DNA of 64,000 nucleotides. It comes from JANQMY01 sp965227095 (GTDB taxonomy: Bacteria > Pseudomonadota > Alphaproteobacteria > JANQMY01). The notes under the pieces are model-generated. The model was given only the letters and a program-made list of their open reading frames with translations, ran no database searches and was not told where the DNA came from. Both the position numbers and the translations under genes were made by a program. Location of the stretch: contig CBDDFL010000002.1 in assembly GCA_965227095.1 (NCBI GenBank), positions 930,001 through 994,000 of the forward strand, written 5' to 3'. Shown here piece by piece: positions 16,581 through 26,184 of this stretch. Within the stretch, counting starts at the first letter, position 1. The number at the start of each line of letters is the position of its first letter.

Positions 16581-19500
16581 ATGTCTTCGCATCAAACTCG
16601 AACACGTGCGCTTGAAGAAGCAATCAGATCCCGCATTCTCATTCTAGACGGTGCCATGGGGACGATGATCCAAGGTTATTCGCCGGATGAGAAAGCCTAT
16701 CGCGGTGACAGGTTCGATAACCACACGGATGACCTCAAGGGAAACAATGATCTTTTGTCGATCACTCAGCCACAAATCATTCGTGAAATCCATACGGCCT
16801 ATTTGAAAGCGGGTGCGGACATTGTCGAGACGAACACGTTCAATGCTACGTCGATTTCCCAAGCCGACTATGCGCTTGAGCACCTGGTCACCGAATTGAA
16901 CTTTGAAAGCGCCCGCCTGGCACGGGAGGCGTGTGACGAAGTGACAGCTCAAAATCCGGATCGTCCCCGATTTGTTGCAGGGGTGCTAGGCCCAACGAAT
17001 CGAACCGCATCTATTTCTCCAGACGTCAATGATCCGAGCCTTCGCAACGTTACGTTTGACGACTTGAGGATCACCTACAAAGACGCAACAAAAGCCCTGA
17101 TAGAAGGTGGGGCCGACATCATCTTGGTGGAAACGATCTTCGATACGCTCAACGCCAAGGCGGCATTGTTTGCGGTTGAAGAAGTGTTCCAAGAGCTTGG
17201 CTATCGGTTGCCGATCATGATCTCGGGGACCATTACAGATTTGTCGGGTCGTACCCTGTCGGGACAGACCAGCGAAGCTTTTTGGAATTCAGTCCGTCAT
17301 GTGAACCCATTTAGTGTGGGGCTGAATTGTGCTCTTGGTGCCAAGGAGATGCGCCCGCATGTGGCGGATCTATCGCGTGTTGCAAATACAAATGTCAGTG
17401 CACATCCTAATGCGGGCTTGCCGAATGAATTTGGTGCCTATGACGAGACACCCAATGATATGGCCGTGATGCTGAATGAGTTTGCCTCCAGCGGCTTGCT
17501 CAATATTGTGGGTGGATGCTGCGGCACGACACCCGACCATATTGAAGCGATCGCTGCGGCCGTAGAAAATGTGACACCACGGACGACACCCGAGCGGCCG
17601 CAGCGTCTTTATCTTTCTGGGCTTGAGCCCTTCGAAGTAGGGCCAGACACGAATTTCGTCAATGTGGGGGAGCGTACCAACGTCACCGGCTCCGCGCGAT
17701 TCCGGAAGCTCATCACCAATGGTGATTATGAAAAGGCACTTGATGTTGCGCGGGGACAGGTCGCGAATGGCGCGCAAATTATTGATGTGAACATGGACGA
17801 AGGCATGCTCGACAGCCAAAGTGCCATGACCAAGTTTCTGAACCTAATTGCATCGGAACCGGATATTGCGCGCGTGCCGATCATGATTGACTCGTCCAAA
17901 TGGGACATCATCGAAGCCGGACTGAAATGTGTGCAGGGCAAAGGTGTGGTGAATTCCATCAGTCTCAAGGAAGGTGAAGAACCGTTCTTGGATCAAGCGC
18001 AGCTTGTCAAGAAATATGGCGCCGCTGTGGTTGTGATGGCATTTGATGAGGTTGGCCAAGCGGATACCGCCGAACGCAAGTTCGAAATCGCAAAACGGTC
18101 CTACGATTTGCTGACGCAAAAGATTGGCTTCCCACCGGAAGACATCATTTTTGACCCAAATATTTTTGCGGTGGCAACCGGGATCGAGGAGCATAACAAC
18201 TACGGCGTCGATTTTCTTGAAGCGACAAAACGTATTCGCTCTGAATTGCCGCACGCCCATGTATCCGGGGGCGTTTCGAACTTTTCGTTCTCGTTCCGCG
18301 GTAACGAACCTGTGCGCGAAGCAATGCATGCTGCTTTTCTGTATCATGCCATTCAAGCAGGCATGGATATGGGCATTGTGAATGCCGGTCAATTGGCGAT
18401 TTATGAAGACATTCCGGAAGAACTTCGGGAACGCGTGGAAGACGTTCTGCTGAATCGCCGCGACGATGCAACGGAACGCTTGTTGGATGTCGCGGAGCAG
18501 TTCCGTGGCGAAGGGCGAAAAAAGAAAGTTGAAGACCTGACCTGGCGCGAAGGGGACGTGTCGGAACGATTGAAGCACGCCCTCGTTAACGGGATCACCG
18601 AATATATTATTGAGGATACTGAAGAAGCGCGTGTCGCGTCGGAACGCCCACTCCATGTGATTGAAGGCCCGCTTATGGGCGGCATGAATGTTGTGGGAGA
18701 CTTGTTTGGCGCCGGTAAGATGTTCTTACCGCAAGTTGTTAAAAGCGCGCGCGTGATGAAGCAGGCCGTGGCTCACCTCATTCCATTTATGGAAGAAGAA
18801 AAGGCGCGCGCTGGTGACGCCGCACCGCAAAGTAATGGCAAGATCCTAATGGCGACTGTGAAAGGCGATGTGCACGACATTGGCAAGAATATTGTTGGCG
18901 TTGTTCTTCAATGTAACAATTTCGAAGTGATCGATCTTGGCGTGATGGTGCCTGCTCAAAAAATTCTCGATGAAGCCAAAAAGCATAATGTGAACATTAT
19001 TGGTTTGTCTGGGTTGATTACGCCAAGTTTGGATGAAATGTGTCACGTAGCGGCCGAAATGGAACGGGAAGGCTTCGATATCCCGTTGTTGATCGGCGGC
19101 GCCACCACCAGCCGTGTGCATACGGCCGTTAAGATCCATCCTAATTATGAACGGGGCCAAACTGTCTATGTAACGGATGCGTCGCGTGCTGTCGGTGTGG
19201 CGTCAAGTTTGGTTGCTGAAGATCAGCGGGCAAATTATATTGACGAAATCCGATCGGAATATCGCACCATCGCGGAAAATCATGCGGCGGCAAATTCAAA
19301 CTCTAAGCGGCAGCTGATTGAGCAAGCACGCGAGAACCGCCTAGCCGTTGATTGGAACGGCTACACTCCCCCTGTTCCTAAACAAATGGGCTTGACTGTT
19401 TTTGATGACTACGATTTGTCGGAACTTGCGCGATACATTGATTGGACTCCGTTCTTCCAGTCTTGGGAACTTGCCGGAAAATATCCGCAAATTCTAGAAG

Positions 19501-20297
19501 ATGAGAAGATCGGTGAGGCCGCGCGGACCTTGTTCGCGGATGCTCAAGAAATGCTGGCGCGTATCATTGATGAGAAATGGGTAACGGCCAAGGGTGTTGT
19601 GGGCATGTGGCCGGCAAACTCGGTCGGAGATGATATTGAAGTTTATGCGGGCAACGATCGGGATAATCCAAGCCAAACGCTCCACAGTCTACGGCAACAA
19701 ATGGCGCGCCGTAACGATCGTGCAAACTTTGCCCTTGCTGATTTTGTGGCACCTAAATCCTCTGGTCTTGCCGACTATATCGGCGGATTTGCCGTAACCG
19801 CCGGTATTGGCGAGGACGAGGCTGCGAAGCGGTTCGAGGATAAGAACGATGATTATTCCTCTATTCTGGTAAAGGCCCTCTGCGACCGGCTTGCGGAAGC
19901 CTTTGCGGAACGCATGCACGAACGGGTCCGCCGCGAAATCTGGGGTTATGCATCGGATGAGAATTCGACGGTGGAAGATCTGATTGCCGAGAAGTATCAA
20001 GGCATCCGGCCCGCACCGGGATATCCGGCCCAACCGGACCACACTGAGAAAGCGACTCTGTTTGAATTGCTGGACGCCGAAAAGAATGCCGGTATTCGAT
20101 TGACAGAGAGCTTTGCCATGTGGCCGGGATCATCCGTCAGTGGGCTGTATTTCTCACATCCGCAGAGCCAGTACTTTGGTGTTGGGAAAATCGAAGAAGA
20201 CCAAGTTGCGGATTACGCGCAACGAAAAGGCATGAGCCAAGAAGAAGCGGAACGCTGGCTGTCGCCCATTTTGAATTACACGCCCACTCGCGCGTAG
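16581..20297 (+). CDS. metH: cobalamin-dependent methionine synthase
   Basis: A full-length four-module enzyme of 1238 residues. The homocysteine domain has ILDGAMGTMIQ near the start and zinc ligands in LNCALG and GGCCGTTPDH. It is followed by the methyltetrahydrofolate domain (FVNVGERTNVTGS), the B12 domain with DVHDIGKNIVG (the DxHxxG lower ligand) and the C-terminal AdoMet-dependent reactivation domain (LTESFAMWPGSSVSG). It transfers the methyl group from methyl-folate to homocysteine. The ATG at 16581 is preferred over a TTG at 16569. It ends the operon; a strong terminator follows at 20324-20350. Confidence 0.96.
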   Translation: MSSHQTRTRALEEAIRSRILILDGAMGTMIQGYSPDEKAYRGDRFDNHTDDLKGNNDLLSITQPQIIREIHTAYLKAGADIVETNTFNATSISQADYALEHLVTELNFESARLAREACDEVTAQNPDRPRFVAGVLGPTNRTASISPDVNDPSLRNVTFDDLRITYKDATKALIEGGADIILVETIFDTLNAKAALFAVEEVFQELGYRLPIMISGTITDLSGRTLSGQTSEAFWNSVRHVNPFSVGLNCALGAKEMRPHVADLSRVANTNVSAHPNAGLPNEFGAYDETPNDMAVMLNEFASSGLLNIVGGCCGTTPDHIEAIAAAVENVTPRTTPERPQRLYLSGLEPFEVGPDTNFVNVGERTNVTGSARFRKLITNGDYEKALDVARGQVANGAQIIDVNMDEGMLDSQSAMTKFLNLIASEPDIARVPIMIDSSKWDIIEAGLKCVQGKGVVNSISLKEGEEPFLDQAQLVKKYGAAVVVMAFDEVGQADTAERKFEIAKRSYDLLTQKIGFPPEDIIFDPNIFAVATGIEEHNNYGVDFLEATKRIRSELPHAHVSGGVSNFSFSFRGNEPVREAMHAAFLYHAIQAGMDMGIVNAGQLAIYEDIPEELRERVEDVLLNRRDDATERLLDVAEQFRGEGRKKKVEDLTWREGDVSERLKHALVNGITEYIIEDTEEARVASERPLHVIEGPLMGGMNVVGDLFGAGKMFLPQVVKSARVMKQAVAHLIPFMEEEKARAGDAAPQSNGKILMATVKGDVHDIGKNIVGVVLQCNNFEVIDLGVMVPAQKILDEAKKHNVNIIGLSGLITPSLDEMCHVAAEMEREGFDIPLLIGGATTSRVHTAVKIHPNYERGQTVYVTDASRAVGVASSLVAEDQRANYIDEIRSEYRTIAENHAAANSNSKRQLIEQARENRLAVDWNGYTPPVPKQMGLTVFDDYDLSELARYIDWTPFFQSWELAGKYPQILEDEKIGEAARTLFADAQEMLARIIDEKWVTAKGVVGMWPANSVGDDIEVYAGNDRDNPSQTLHSLRQQMARRNDRANFALADFVAPKSSGLADYIGGFAVTAGIGEDEAAKRFEDKNDDYSSILVKALCDRLAEAFAERMHERVRREIWGYASDENSTVEDLIAEKYQGIRPAPGYPAQPDHTEKATLFELLDAEKNAGIRLTESFAMWPGSSVSGLYFSHPQSQYFGVGKIEEDQVADYAQRKGMSQEEAERWLSPILNYTPTRA

Positions 20298-20323
20298 CGT
20301 TTTAGGTGATCTCCCAAGTAAAA

Positions 20324-20357
20324 AGGGCGGCGCTGATTTGGCGCCGCCCTAATTCTT
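20324..20357 (+). terminator. rho-independent terminator after metH
   Basis: Perfect ten-base stem AGGGCGGCGC / GCGCCGCCCT (20324-20333 with 20341-20350), seven-base loop, then AATTCTTTTA. The run of A before the stem makes it plausibly bidirectional, so it may also stop the small leftward gene at 20414-20485. Confidence 0.8.
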
Positions 20358-20413
20358 TTACCCCTTCTGTCCCTCTGCAAGAGTGCGGATAGAAGTGCTC
20401 GAATAGATGGGTG

Positions 20414-20485
20414 TTACAGCACGCCCATCACAATCGCACCGATAAACGCAAACACAACGCCAGTCGCAATATAACCGAGATCCAT
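20414..20485 (-). CDS. predicted 23-residue single-span membrane peptide
   Basis: A tiny gene with a strong ribosome site (GGAAGG nine bases before the ATG). The product starts MDLGYIATGV and is hydrophobic from residue 4 to the end (FAFIGAIVMGVL), enough for one membrane helix with glycines spaced along it. It sits alone between the metH terminator and a 311-base gap before the 5-oxoprolinase gene. I do not recognise the family; size and composition recall small accessory subunits of membrane complexes, but there is no partner gene beside it. Supported only by the ribosome site and helix character. Confidence 0.45.
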   Translation of the reverse strand: MDLGYIATGVVFAFIGAIVMGVL

Positions 20486-20796
20486 GTCGCTATGCCTTCC
20501 GAGGTTTAAGTTGGCGCGAATTCTGCCTGCTAAATACCAAGACGCAAACAAAATTCGATGCTGCATCGCGACAATTCGAACTGAATGGTTAGCGTTTCAT
20601 TAGGGAGGTTCAAATCAGCTTTTCATTGATGTGTCAAAAACCCGATTATGCAGTTGAAAACGCTATCTTTTTTCATTGTGCGCATTTGCGATTTATTTGC
20701 AGTCTTGTTAAAGCGGCACGCTTGCTTTGTGTGAATTTTTTTCTGTCGAATCGTTATAACAGAGCAAATATCGCGATATGTCGCGCCATATCGGCA
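20486..20796. other. 311-base non-coding gap
   Basis: AT-rich segment between the 5-oxoprolinase stop and the small membrane peptide. I see no credible gene: open frames here lack ribosome sites and have poor composition. It holds a 12-base palindrome near 20768 and one GAATC (GANTC) methylation motif near 20748, and probably the promoter of the small peptide gene. A small RNA cannot be ruled out. Confidence 0.5.
20768..20779. repeat. 12-base perfect palindrome ATATCGCGATAT
   Basis: Perfect palindrome 17 bases beyond the stop of the 5-oxoprolinase gene, in AT-rich non-coding DNA. No T-run follows, so a regulatory protein site is more likely than a terminator. Function unknown. Confidence 0.4.
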
Positions 20797-23700
20797 TTAC
20801 TGGTTTTTTGCATCACCGAATCCGCCACCGCCAGGTGTTTCGATGATGATGCGATCGTTTTCAGACAAGGATACTTGATCGCAGCCTTTCATTGATCGTG
20901 TTGTCCCATCGTGAAGGACGATCTTGTCAACTCCTCCGACAGCGGATGTTCCCCCGCTAAGACCAAAGGGTTTTGTCGTTCGACGAGATGCGAGCAGAGA
21001 GACATCCATGCCTTCCAAAAAGCGAAGTTCTCGCCGCGTTCCGTTTCCGCCGATAAATTCTCCCTTGCCGCCGGTATCCTCTCTTATTTCAAAAGATTCC
21101 AGTCTAACTGGAAACCGAAATTCCAATACTTCTGGATCGGTGAGGCGCGAATTGGTCATATGCGTGTGGACGGCGCTCGTACCGTTGAACCCATCGCCAG
21201 CACCGGATCCGCCGCATATGGTCTCGTAATATTGGTGGCGGTCGTTGCCAAAAGTCAGATTGTTCATAGTGCCTTGCGCAGCCGCCATAACACCGCAGGC
21301 GGCAAATAGGGCATCGGTCACGGCTTGGCTTGTTTCTACATTACCGGCGACTACAGCTGCCGGAAACTCAGGATCCAACAATGACCGTTCGGGGATTATG
21401 ATTTTTAGGGGTTTGAGACAGCCATCATTTAAAGGGATGTCCTCTCCCACCAAACAGCGAAAAACATACAGAATGGCGGCTCGGGTGACCGCCGACGGTG
21501 CATTGAAGTTGGTGTCTGATTGTGAGCTTGTTCCGGTAAAGTCGATGGTGGCTTCCCGGTTCTTGCTATCAACCTCGATTGATACACGAATAAGGTCGCC
21601 ATTATCTGTGGTGATTTCAAATTGACCGCTCTGCAGGCGGTCCAGCACCCGCCGCACAGATTCTTCCGCGTTGTCCTGGACGTGTGCCATGTAAGACTGG
21701 ACCACATCCAGCCCATAAACCGCCACAAGGTTTTTCAGTTCGTCGATCCCCTTCTGGCAGGCGGCAACCTGAGCTTTAAGGTCCGCTACATTCTGTTGGG
21801 GATTGCGGGCTGGATAGGGTTCAGATGACAAAAGCTCGATGAGTTCGACTTCGCGAAAACGTCCGTTCTCCACCAATAGAAAATTGTCGATCAGCACACC
21901 CTCGTCCTGAATTGACTTTGAATGTGCTGGCATGGACCCCGGCGAGATGCCGCCGATGTCAGCATGGTGCCCTCGAGCGGCGACGTAGAATGTGACGTTT
22001 GTTCCTTGGTCATCAAACACAGGGGTGACAACCGTAATGTCCGGCAGGTGCGTTCCACCATTGTACGGATTGTTGAGGACGTAGGTGTCCCCCGCCTTTA
22101 GCTTAGCCCCAACGGCGCGAATAACCGATTTGACGCTTTCACCCATTGACCCCAAATGCACCGGCATGTGTGGGGCGTTGGCCACCAGATTGCCTGTCGA
22201 ATCGAAAATGGCACAGGAAAAGTCCAGGCGTTCTTTTATGTTCACCGAATGGGCTGTTTTCTCCAGCGCGTATCCCATCTGTTCGGCAATGCTCATAAAC
22301 AGACTGTTGAACACTTCCAACATTATCGGATTGACAGTCGTCCCGGCGACGGGGAGGTGCGATAGGGGCTTCATCCGAGCGAGTACCACATTGCTGTCAT
22401 AGATTTTGGCAGCCCATTCAGGTTCCAGCGTGATGCTGCTCAACGGATCAGAGATGATGGCCGGCCCTTCAATTGTCACGCCTGCTGTTAGCTCTTGGCG
22501 TTGAAAAATTGGCACGTCTGACCAATTGCCGTCGGCAAAGAGGGCGCCAGTCTCCTGAGTGGTTGGAGAAGCACTACCTTGCTCACGGCGAGATGAAACA
22601 GTTTCCTTGATCGGATCATTGTCTGTGTTCCCAACGCTTTCGATGGCGACGGCTTCCAGGATGAGCGCCTTGGTCGGGTCGACAAACCCGAATTCCGCAC
22701 GGTGTTTCTCCTCAAAAGTTTTCGTCATGTCAGCGAAGGGGCCAAACGCAACATCCACAGGATTGTCCGTCCCCGCATATTTCAGAAAAGCATGTCGATG
22801 GTGTGTAATCCGATCGGGAGCGACGCCTTGCCGCTCCACCTCATGTGTTGTCTGTTTTTGGAGTGTCGCGAGCGTGTCTTCCGCTTGAGTAACCGCCTGT
22901 TCGGAAAGAGGTAACTCTAAGGCTTGTTCACGATGGGCGCCGATGTCAGCAAGCCCCATGCCGTAGGCAGACAGAACACTTGCATGTTGATGGATGAGAA
23001 TGGTTTCAATGCCCAAGGCGTCCGCTACCTGGCAGGCGAGCTGACCAGCAGCACCGCCGAAGCAGACCAGGGCGTGCGTGGTCACGTCATGACCGCGCTG
23101 TACTGAAATCTTCTTGATGGCTTGTGCCATGTTTTGGACGGCGATTTTTGTGAAACCCTCAGCGATCTCAACCGGTGTTAATTCACCTCCAATGTCGTGG
23201 GCCAGTTCCTCAAATTTCTTGAGGACGGCACTCTGGTCGAGGGGCGCGTCCGCTTGGGCGCCAAATATTTTGGGAAACTGACTGACCTGAATACGTCCTG
23301 TCATGACATTCGCATCGGTTACCGCAAGGGGGCCACCCCGCCTATAGCAAGCGGGCCCTGGATTGGCACCAGCGGATTCGGGTCCGACGCGCAGTCGAGC
23401 GCCATCATACTGAAGGATCGAACCGCCGCCGGCGGCAACCGTGTGAATCTGCATCATGGGTGCACGAATGCGCGTACCGGCGACCACTGTTTCCAAGGTG
23501 CGCTCATAGGCACCCCCGTAATGCCAAACATCGGTGGAGGTACCACCCATATCAAAACCGATGAGGCGATCGTATCCCAGTGCTTGCGCACACTTCACCC
23601 CACCCACGACACCGCCCGCGGGCCCCGATAGAATGGCGTCCTTACCTTGGAACTGGTCCGCTTGTGTGAGATCGCCGTTCGATTGCATGAAGTATAGAAG

Positions 23701-24417
23701 CGCGCGATCCTTGGAGCCAACCTCGCTCTCTACTTTATCGATATAAGCTCTCAGAACAGGGGACAAATACGCATCTGCAACGGTTGTATCTCCCCGTCCA
23801 ACGAATTTCATCAGAGGGCTGACTTCATGACTTGTCGATATCTGTGTAAATCCGATGTCGCGCGCGATCTCGGTGGCCATCTTTTCGTGGCGCGTGTATT
23901 TGTACCCATGCATAAAGACGATGGCGATAGACCGAAGACCATCTGCATAGGCGGCTAGAAGGTCTGTTCGAAGCTTTGCTTCATCCAGGGGCGTCACAAC
24001 ATTGCCGTTGGCGTCGACACGTTCGTTTGCTTCGACCACATGCGCATACAGCATCTCAGGCAGCTCGATTTTAAGTGCGAACAGATCGGGGCGATTTTGG
24101 TAGCCGATGCGCAAGGCATCGGCGAAGCCCTGTGTCGTTAGCAATAGAGTGGGAGTGCCTTTGCGTTCAAGCAGCGCATTTGTGGCAACCGTTGTTCCCA
24201 TTTTGACCGCCGCGATTTTTTCTCTGGGAATTGGTTGGGTATGGGCAACCTTGAGTACCTGTCGAATGCCCGCGATTGCCGCATCGTCGTAACGTTCCGG
24301 GTTCTGAGAAAGCAGCTTGTGAACAGAAATGTCGCCATTAGGCGCTTTCGCGACAACATCGGTGAATGTGCCTCCCCGGTCGATCCAAAAATCCCATTTG
24401 CCGGAGGTTCTCGTCAT
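20797..24417 (-). CDS. 5-oxoprolinase / hydantoinase, fused HyuA-HyuB type
   Basis: A 1206-residue protein joining the two hydantoinase subunits in one chain, as in eukaryotic-type ATP-dependent 5-oxoprolinase. The N-terminal HyuA half begins WIDRGGTFTDVVA (ATP-binding actin-like fold) and holds FDMGGTSTDV near residue 300; the C-terminal HyuB half starts near residue 690 (NPIMLEVFNSLFMSIAEQMG) and ends PGGGGFGD. It would open 5-oxo-L-proline to glutamate with ATP use. The start at 24417 (MTRTSGKWDF) puts the GGTFTD motif at the usual position; a longer frame from 24522 runs into the promoter region shared with the djlA-like gene. Substrate among the hydantoinase/oxoprolinase group is inferred from the fusion. 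Confidence 0.88.
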   Translation of the reverse strand: MTRTSGKWDFWIDRGGTFTDVVAKAPNGDISVHKLLSQNPERYDDAAIAGIRQVLKVAHTQPIPREKIAAVKMGTTVATNALLERKGTPTLLLTTQGFADALRIGYQNRPDLFALKIELPEMLYAHVVEANERVDANGNVVTPLDEAKLRTDLLAAYADGLRSIAIVFMHGYKYTRHEKMATEIARDIGFTQISTSHEVSPLMKFVGRGDTTVADAYLSPVLRAYIDKVESEVGSKDRALLYFMQSNGDLTQADQFQGKDAILSGPAGGVVGGVKCAQALGYDRLIGFDMGGTSTDVWHYGGAYERTLETVVAGTRIRAPMMQIHTVAAGGGSILQYDGARLRVGPESAGANPGPACYRRGGPLAVTDANVMTGRIQVSQFPKIFGAQADAPLDQSAVLKKFEELAHDIGGELTPVEIAEGFTKIAVQNMAQAIKKISVQRGHDVTTHALVCFGGAAGQLACQVADALGIETILIHQHASVLSAYGMGLADIGAHREQALELPLSEQAVTQAEDTLATLQKQTTHEVERQGVAPDRITHHRHAFLKYAGTDNPVDVAFGPFADMTKTFEEKHRAEFGFVDPTKALILEAVAIESVGNTDNDPIKETVSSRREQGSASPTTQETGALFADGNWSDVPIFQRQELTAGVTIEGPAIISDPLSSITLEPEWAAKIYDSNVVLARMKPLSHLPVAGTTVNPIMLEVFNSLFMSIAEQMGYALEKTAHSVNIKERLDFSCAIFDSTGNLVANAPHMPVHLGSMGESVKSVIRAVGAKLKAGDTYVLNNPYNGGTHLPDITVVTPVFDDQGTNVTFYVAARGHHADIGGISPGSMPAHSKSIQDEGVLIDNFLLVENGRFREVELIELLSSEPYPARNPQQNVADLKAQVAACQKGIDELKNLVAVYGLDVVQSYMAHVQDNAEESVRRVLDRLQSGQFEITTDNGDLIRVSIEVDSKNREATIDFTGTSSQSDTNFNAPSAVTRAAILYVFRCLVGEDIPLNDGCLKPLKIIIPERSLLDPEFPAAVVAGNVETSQAVTDALFAACGVMAAAQGTMNNLTFGNDRHQYYETICGGSGAGDGFNGTSAVHTHMTNSRLTDPEVLEFRFPVRLESFEIREDTGGKGEFIGGNGTRRELRFLEGMDVSLLASRRTTKPFGLSGGTSAVGGVDKIVLHDGTTRSMKGCDQVSLSENDRIIIETPGGGGFGDAKNQ

Positions 24418-24530
24418 ACGAAAAAGGCCGATTCGTTTTGTGCAAAATCGCGCACTTGTTTGGCATGGAAGGGCAACTGAGGCAATGCGCTCAGTCGCCT
24501 TTGTCCCCGTTTTGATGTACACCTACATAA

Positions 24531-25250
24531 ATGTCGATTTTGGGAAAAATAGCTGATGCACTGACAGGACTTGCGGAAAGCAGTCCGTTGAGTGGTCTGA
24601 TCGGTCAGGTGGCAAGTCATCTCGGCATCGATATCTCGCCCTCGGATGCGTCTGACGGGGGCAAGAACCAGGTCGCTTTCACAATCGCGTTCATCTCCCT
24701 TTCCGCAAAGATGGCCAAAGCAGATGGTCTGGTAACGGATGACGAGGTGGAGGCCTTTCGTGAAGTCTTTGACGTAAAGCCATCTGAATTTCGCAACGTG
24801 GAGCGTGTGTTTAATTTCGCGCGCCAAGATGTGGCGGGTTTTGATGCCTATGCCCGGCAGGTTGCGGGACTTTTCAAGAGCAATCCCGGGATATTGGAAG
24901 ACGTCTTGGACGGCCTGTTCCATATTGCTAAAGCCGACGGTGTTTTTCATGAGAATGAATTATTATATCTTCAAAGTGTTGCCGAAATCTTTGGTTTTTC
25001 CGACGGTGAATTTGCCCGTATCAAAGCAAGCCATTTGGGGCCGGATGAGGCCGACCCTTACCTGATCCTTGGTATTGACCCGTCCATTTCGGACGATGGG
25101 CTTCGCCGGGCGTATCGGCGGTTGGTGCAGGAAAATCATCCCGACCGATTGATCGCCCGTGGGGTTCCGGAAGACTTTATTGAGTTGGCAAACCAAAAGC
25201 TTGCCGCTATCAACGCAGCATATGATGTCATCATGAAAGATCGTGGCTGA
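24531..25250 (+). CDS. DjlA-like co-chaperone (TerB + DnaJ domains)
   Basis: A 239-residue protein. Residues about 45-160 form a TerB-like helical domain with its acidic motif (KMAKADGLVTDDEVEAF) and a second repeat (HIAKADGVFHENE). The C-terminus, from about residue 172, is a J-domain (DPYLILGIDPSIS) with the HPD tripeptide in NHPDRL, which stimulates DnaK ATPase. E. coli DjlA has an N-terminal membrane anchor; here there is none, as in many alphaproteobacterial homologues. Divergent from the 5-oxoprolinase gene with a 113-base gap. No link to its neighbours in function is evident. Confidence 0.88.
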   Translation: MSILGKIADALTGLAESSPLSGLIGQVASHLGIDISPSDASDGGKNQVAFTIAFISLSAKMAKADGLVTDDEVEAFREVFDVKPSEFRNVERVFNFARQDVAGFDAYARQVAGLFKSNPGILEDVLDGLFHIAKADGVFHENELLYLQSVAEIFGFSDGEFARIKASHLGPDEADPYLILGIDPSISDDGLRRAYRRLVQENHPDRLIARGVPEDFIELANQKLAAINAAYDVIMKDRG

Positions 25251-25332
25251 CCTTCCTGAGCCAGTAACGACCATCTTCGTCTATTGAGCTCACTGTAAGA
25301 TCGCTTTCCATGCCGCTTCCTCACCTATTTTT

Positions 25333-26184
25333 TTGATCGTGATTGCATTCCTCTGGGGATTTGCGCCGATTGTCATGAAAGTGGCGTTCGACTCTGTGCC
25401 GCCGCTAATTTTCACCAGTGCCCGCTTCATAATTGTCGGGTTGTTGTTGCTCCCCTTTCTGCGCTGGCACCAAGGTAAAATGCCGTTGATCATCGCGATC
25501 GCGTCGACCGTTGGGTGGCTTGAGTTTTCGCTGTTTTTCACGGGATTGGCGATCTCTGGAGACGTCACGCCCGTGGCGGTCGCGGCGCAGTTATCTGTAC
25601 CCTTCGCCACGATCCTCTCCATCATCATGTTGGGAGAAATTGTCCGTTGGCGCAGATGGACGGGCATTTTGCTTGCCTTCGGAGGGGTCATGTTGTTTTC
25701 GTTTGATCCACAGGTAATAGCTTATCTACCCGGGCTCACATTTGCCATTGGTGGCGCTTTGTCCCATGCCATGGCCATGGTTCTGATGCGTCGTATTGAT
25801 GGGATCGGGGTGTTTGAGATGCAGGCCTGGGTCGCCACCGTTTCGGCGCCGGTTTTACTGATTTTATCATTGATTTTTGAGACCAATCAGATCGCTGCTT
25901 TTCAGAGAGCGTCGTGGGGTGTGTGGATGATCCTTTTTTACGGTGCCTTTTTGTCCAGCTTGGTTGCTCACGCCGGTTTTTATTGGATGGTACAGCGGTA
26001 CGAAGTCACAATTCTTGCGCCCTTTACACTTTTGGCGCCTATTTTCACAATATTGTTCGGTTTCTTGCTTCTCGGCGATCAACTGACCACTCGCATGATC
26101 GTGGGAAGTGCCATTACTCTGGTCGGCGTTGCCATTGTAACGTTGCGTACAGACGATTTGAGGGAGTCGGATCCGCTGCCATGA
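25333..26184 (+). CDS. DMT-superfamily (EamA) transporter, 5' end probably frameshifted
   Basis: A 283-residue membrane protein with two EamA repeats and about ten hydrophobic segments; IAFLWGFAPIVMKVAF is the first helix with the family's WG pair. It exports or imports small metabolites; substrate unknown. The intact frame can only start at TTG 25333, inside a run of seven T, without ribosome site and with helix 1 cut short. An ATG at 25310 (MPLPHLFF) reaches the same T-run but stops at TGA 25334; one more T would join it to the main frame and give a standard N-terminus. This looks like a one-base homopolymer error or real slippage. The end overlaps the amidase start by four bases. Confidence 0.82.
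   Translation: MIVIAFLWGFAPIVMKVAFDSVPPLIFTSARFIIVGLLLLPFLRWHQGKMPLIIAIASTVGWLEFSLFFTGLAISGDVTPVAVAAQLSVPFATILSIIMLGEIVRWRRWTGILLAFGGVMLFSFDPQVIAYLPGLTFAIGGALSHAMAMVLMRRIDGIGVFEMQAWVATVSAPVLLILSLIFETNQIAAFQRASWGVWMILFYGAFLSSLVAHAGFYWMVQRYEVTILAPFTLLAPIFTILFGFLLLGDQLTTRMIVGSAITLVGVAIVTLRTDDLRESDPLP

Noticed and set aside
17844..18656. 270-residue minus-strand frame inside metH
   Set aside because: Antisense shadow of a firmly identified gene; His/Phe/Arg-rich composition typical of opposite-strand frames.
20626..20895. 89-residue plus-strand frame after the 5-oxoprolinase
   Set aside because: No ribosome site and overlaps the end of a real gene on the other strand.
25914..26180. N-terminal extension of the amidase frame into the transporter gene
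   Set aside because: The extension is the transporter read in another frame; the ATG at 26181 overlaps the transporter stop and gives the normal amidase start.
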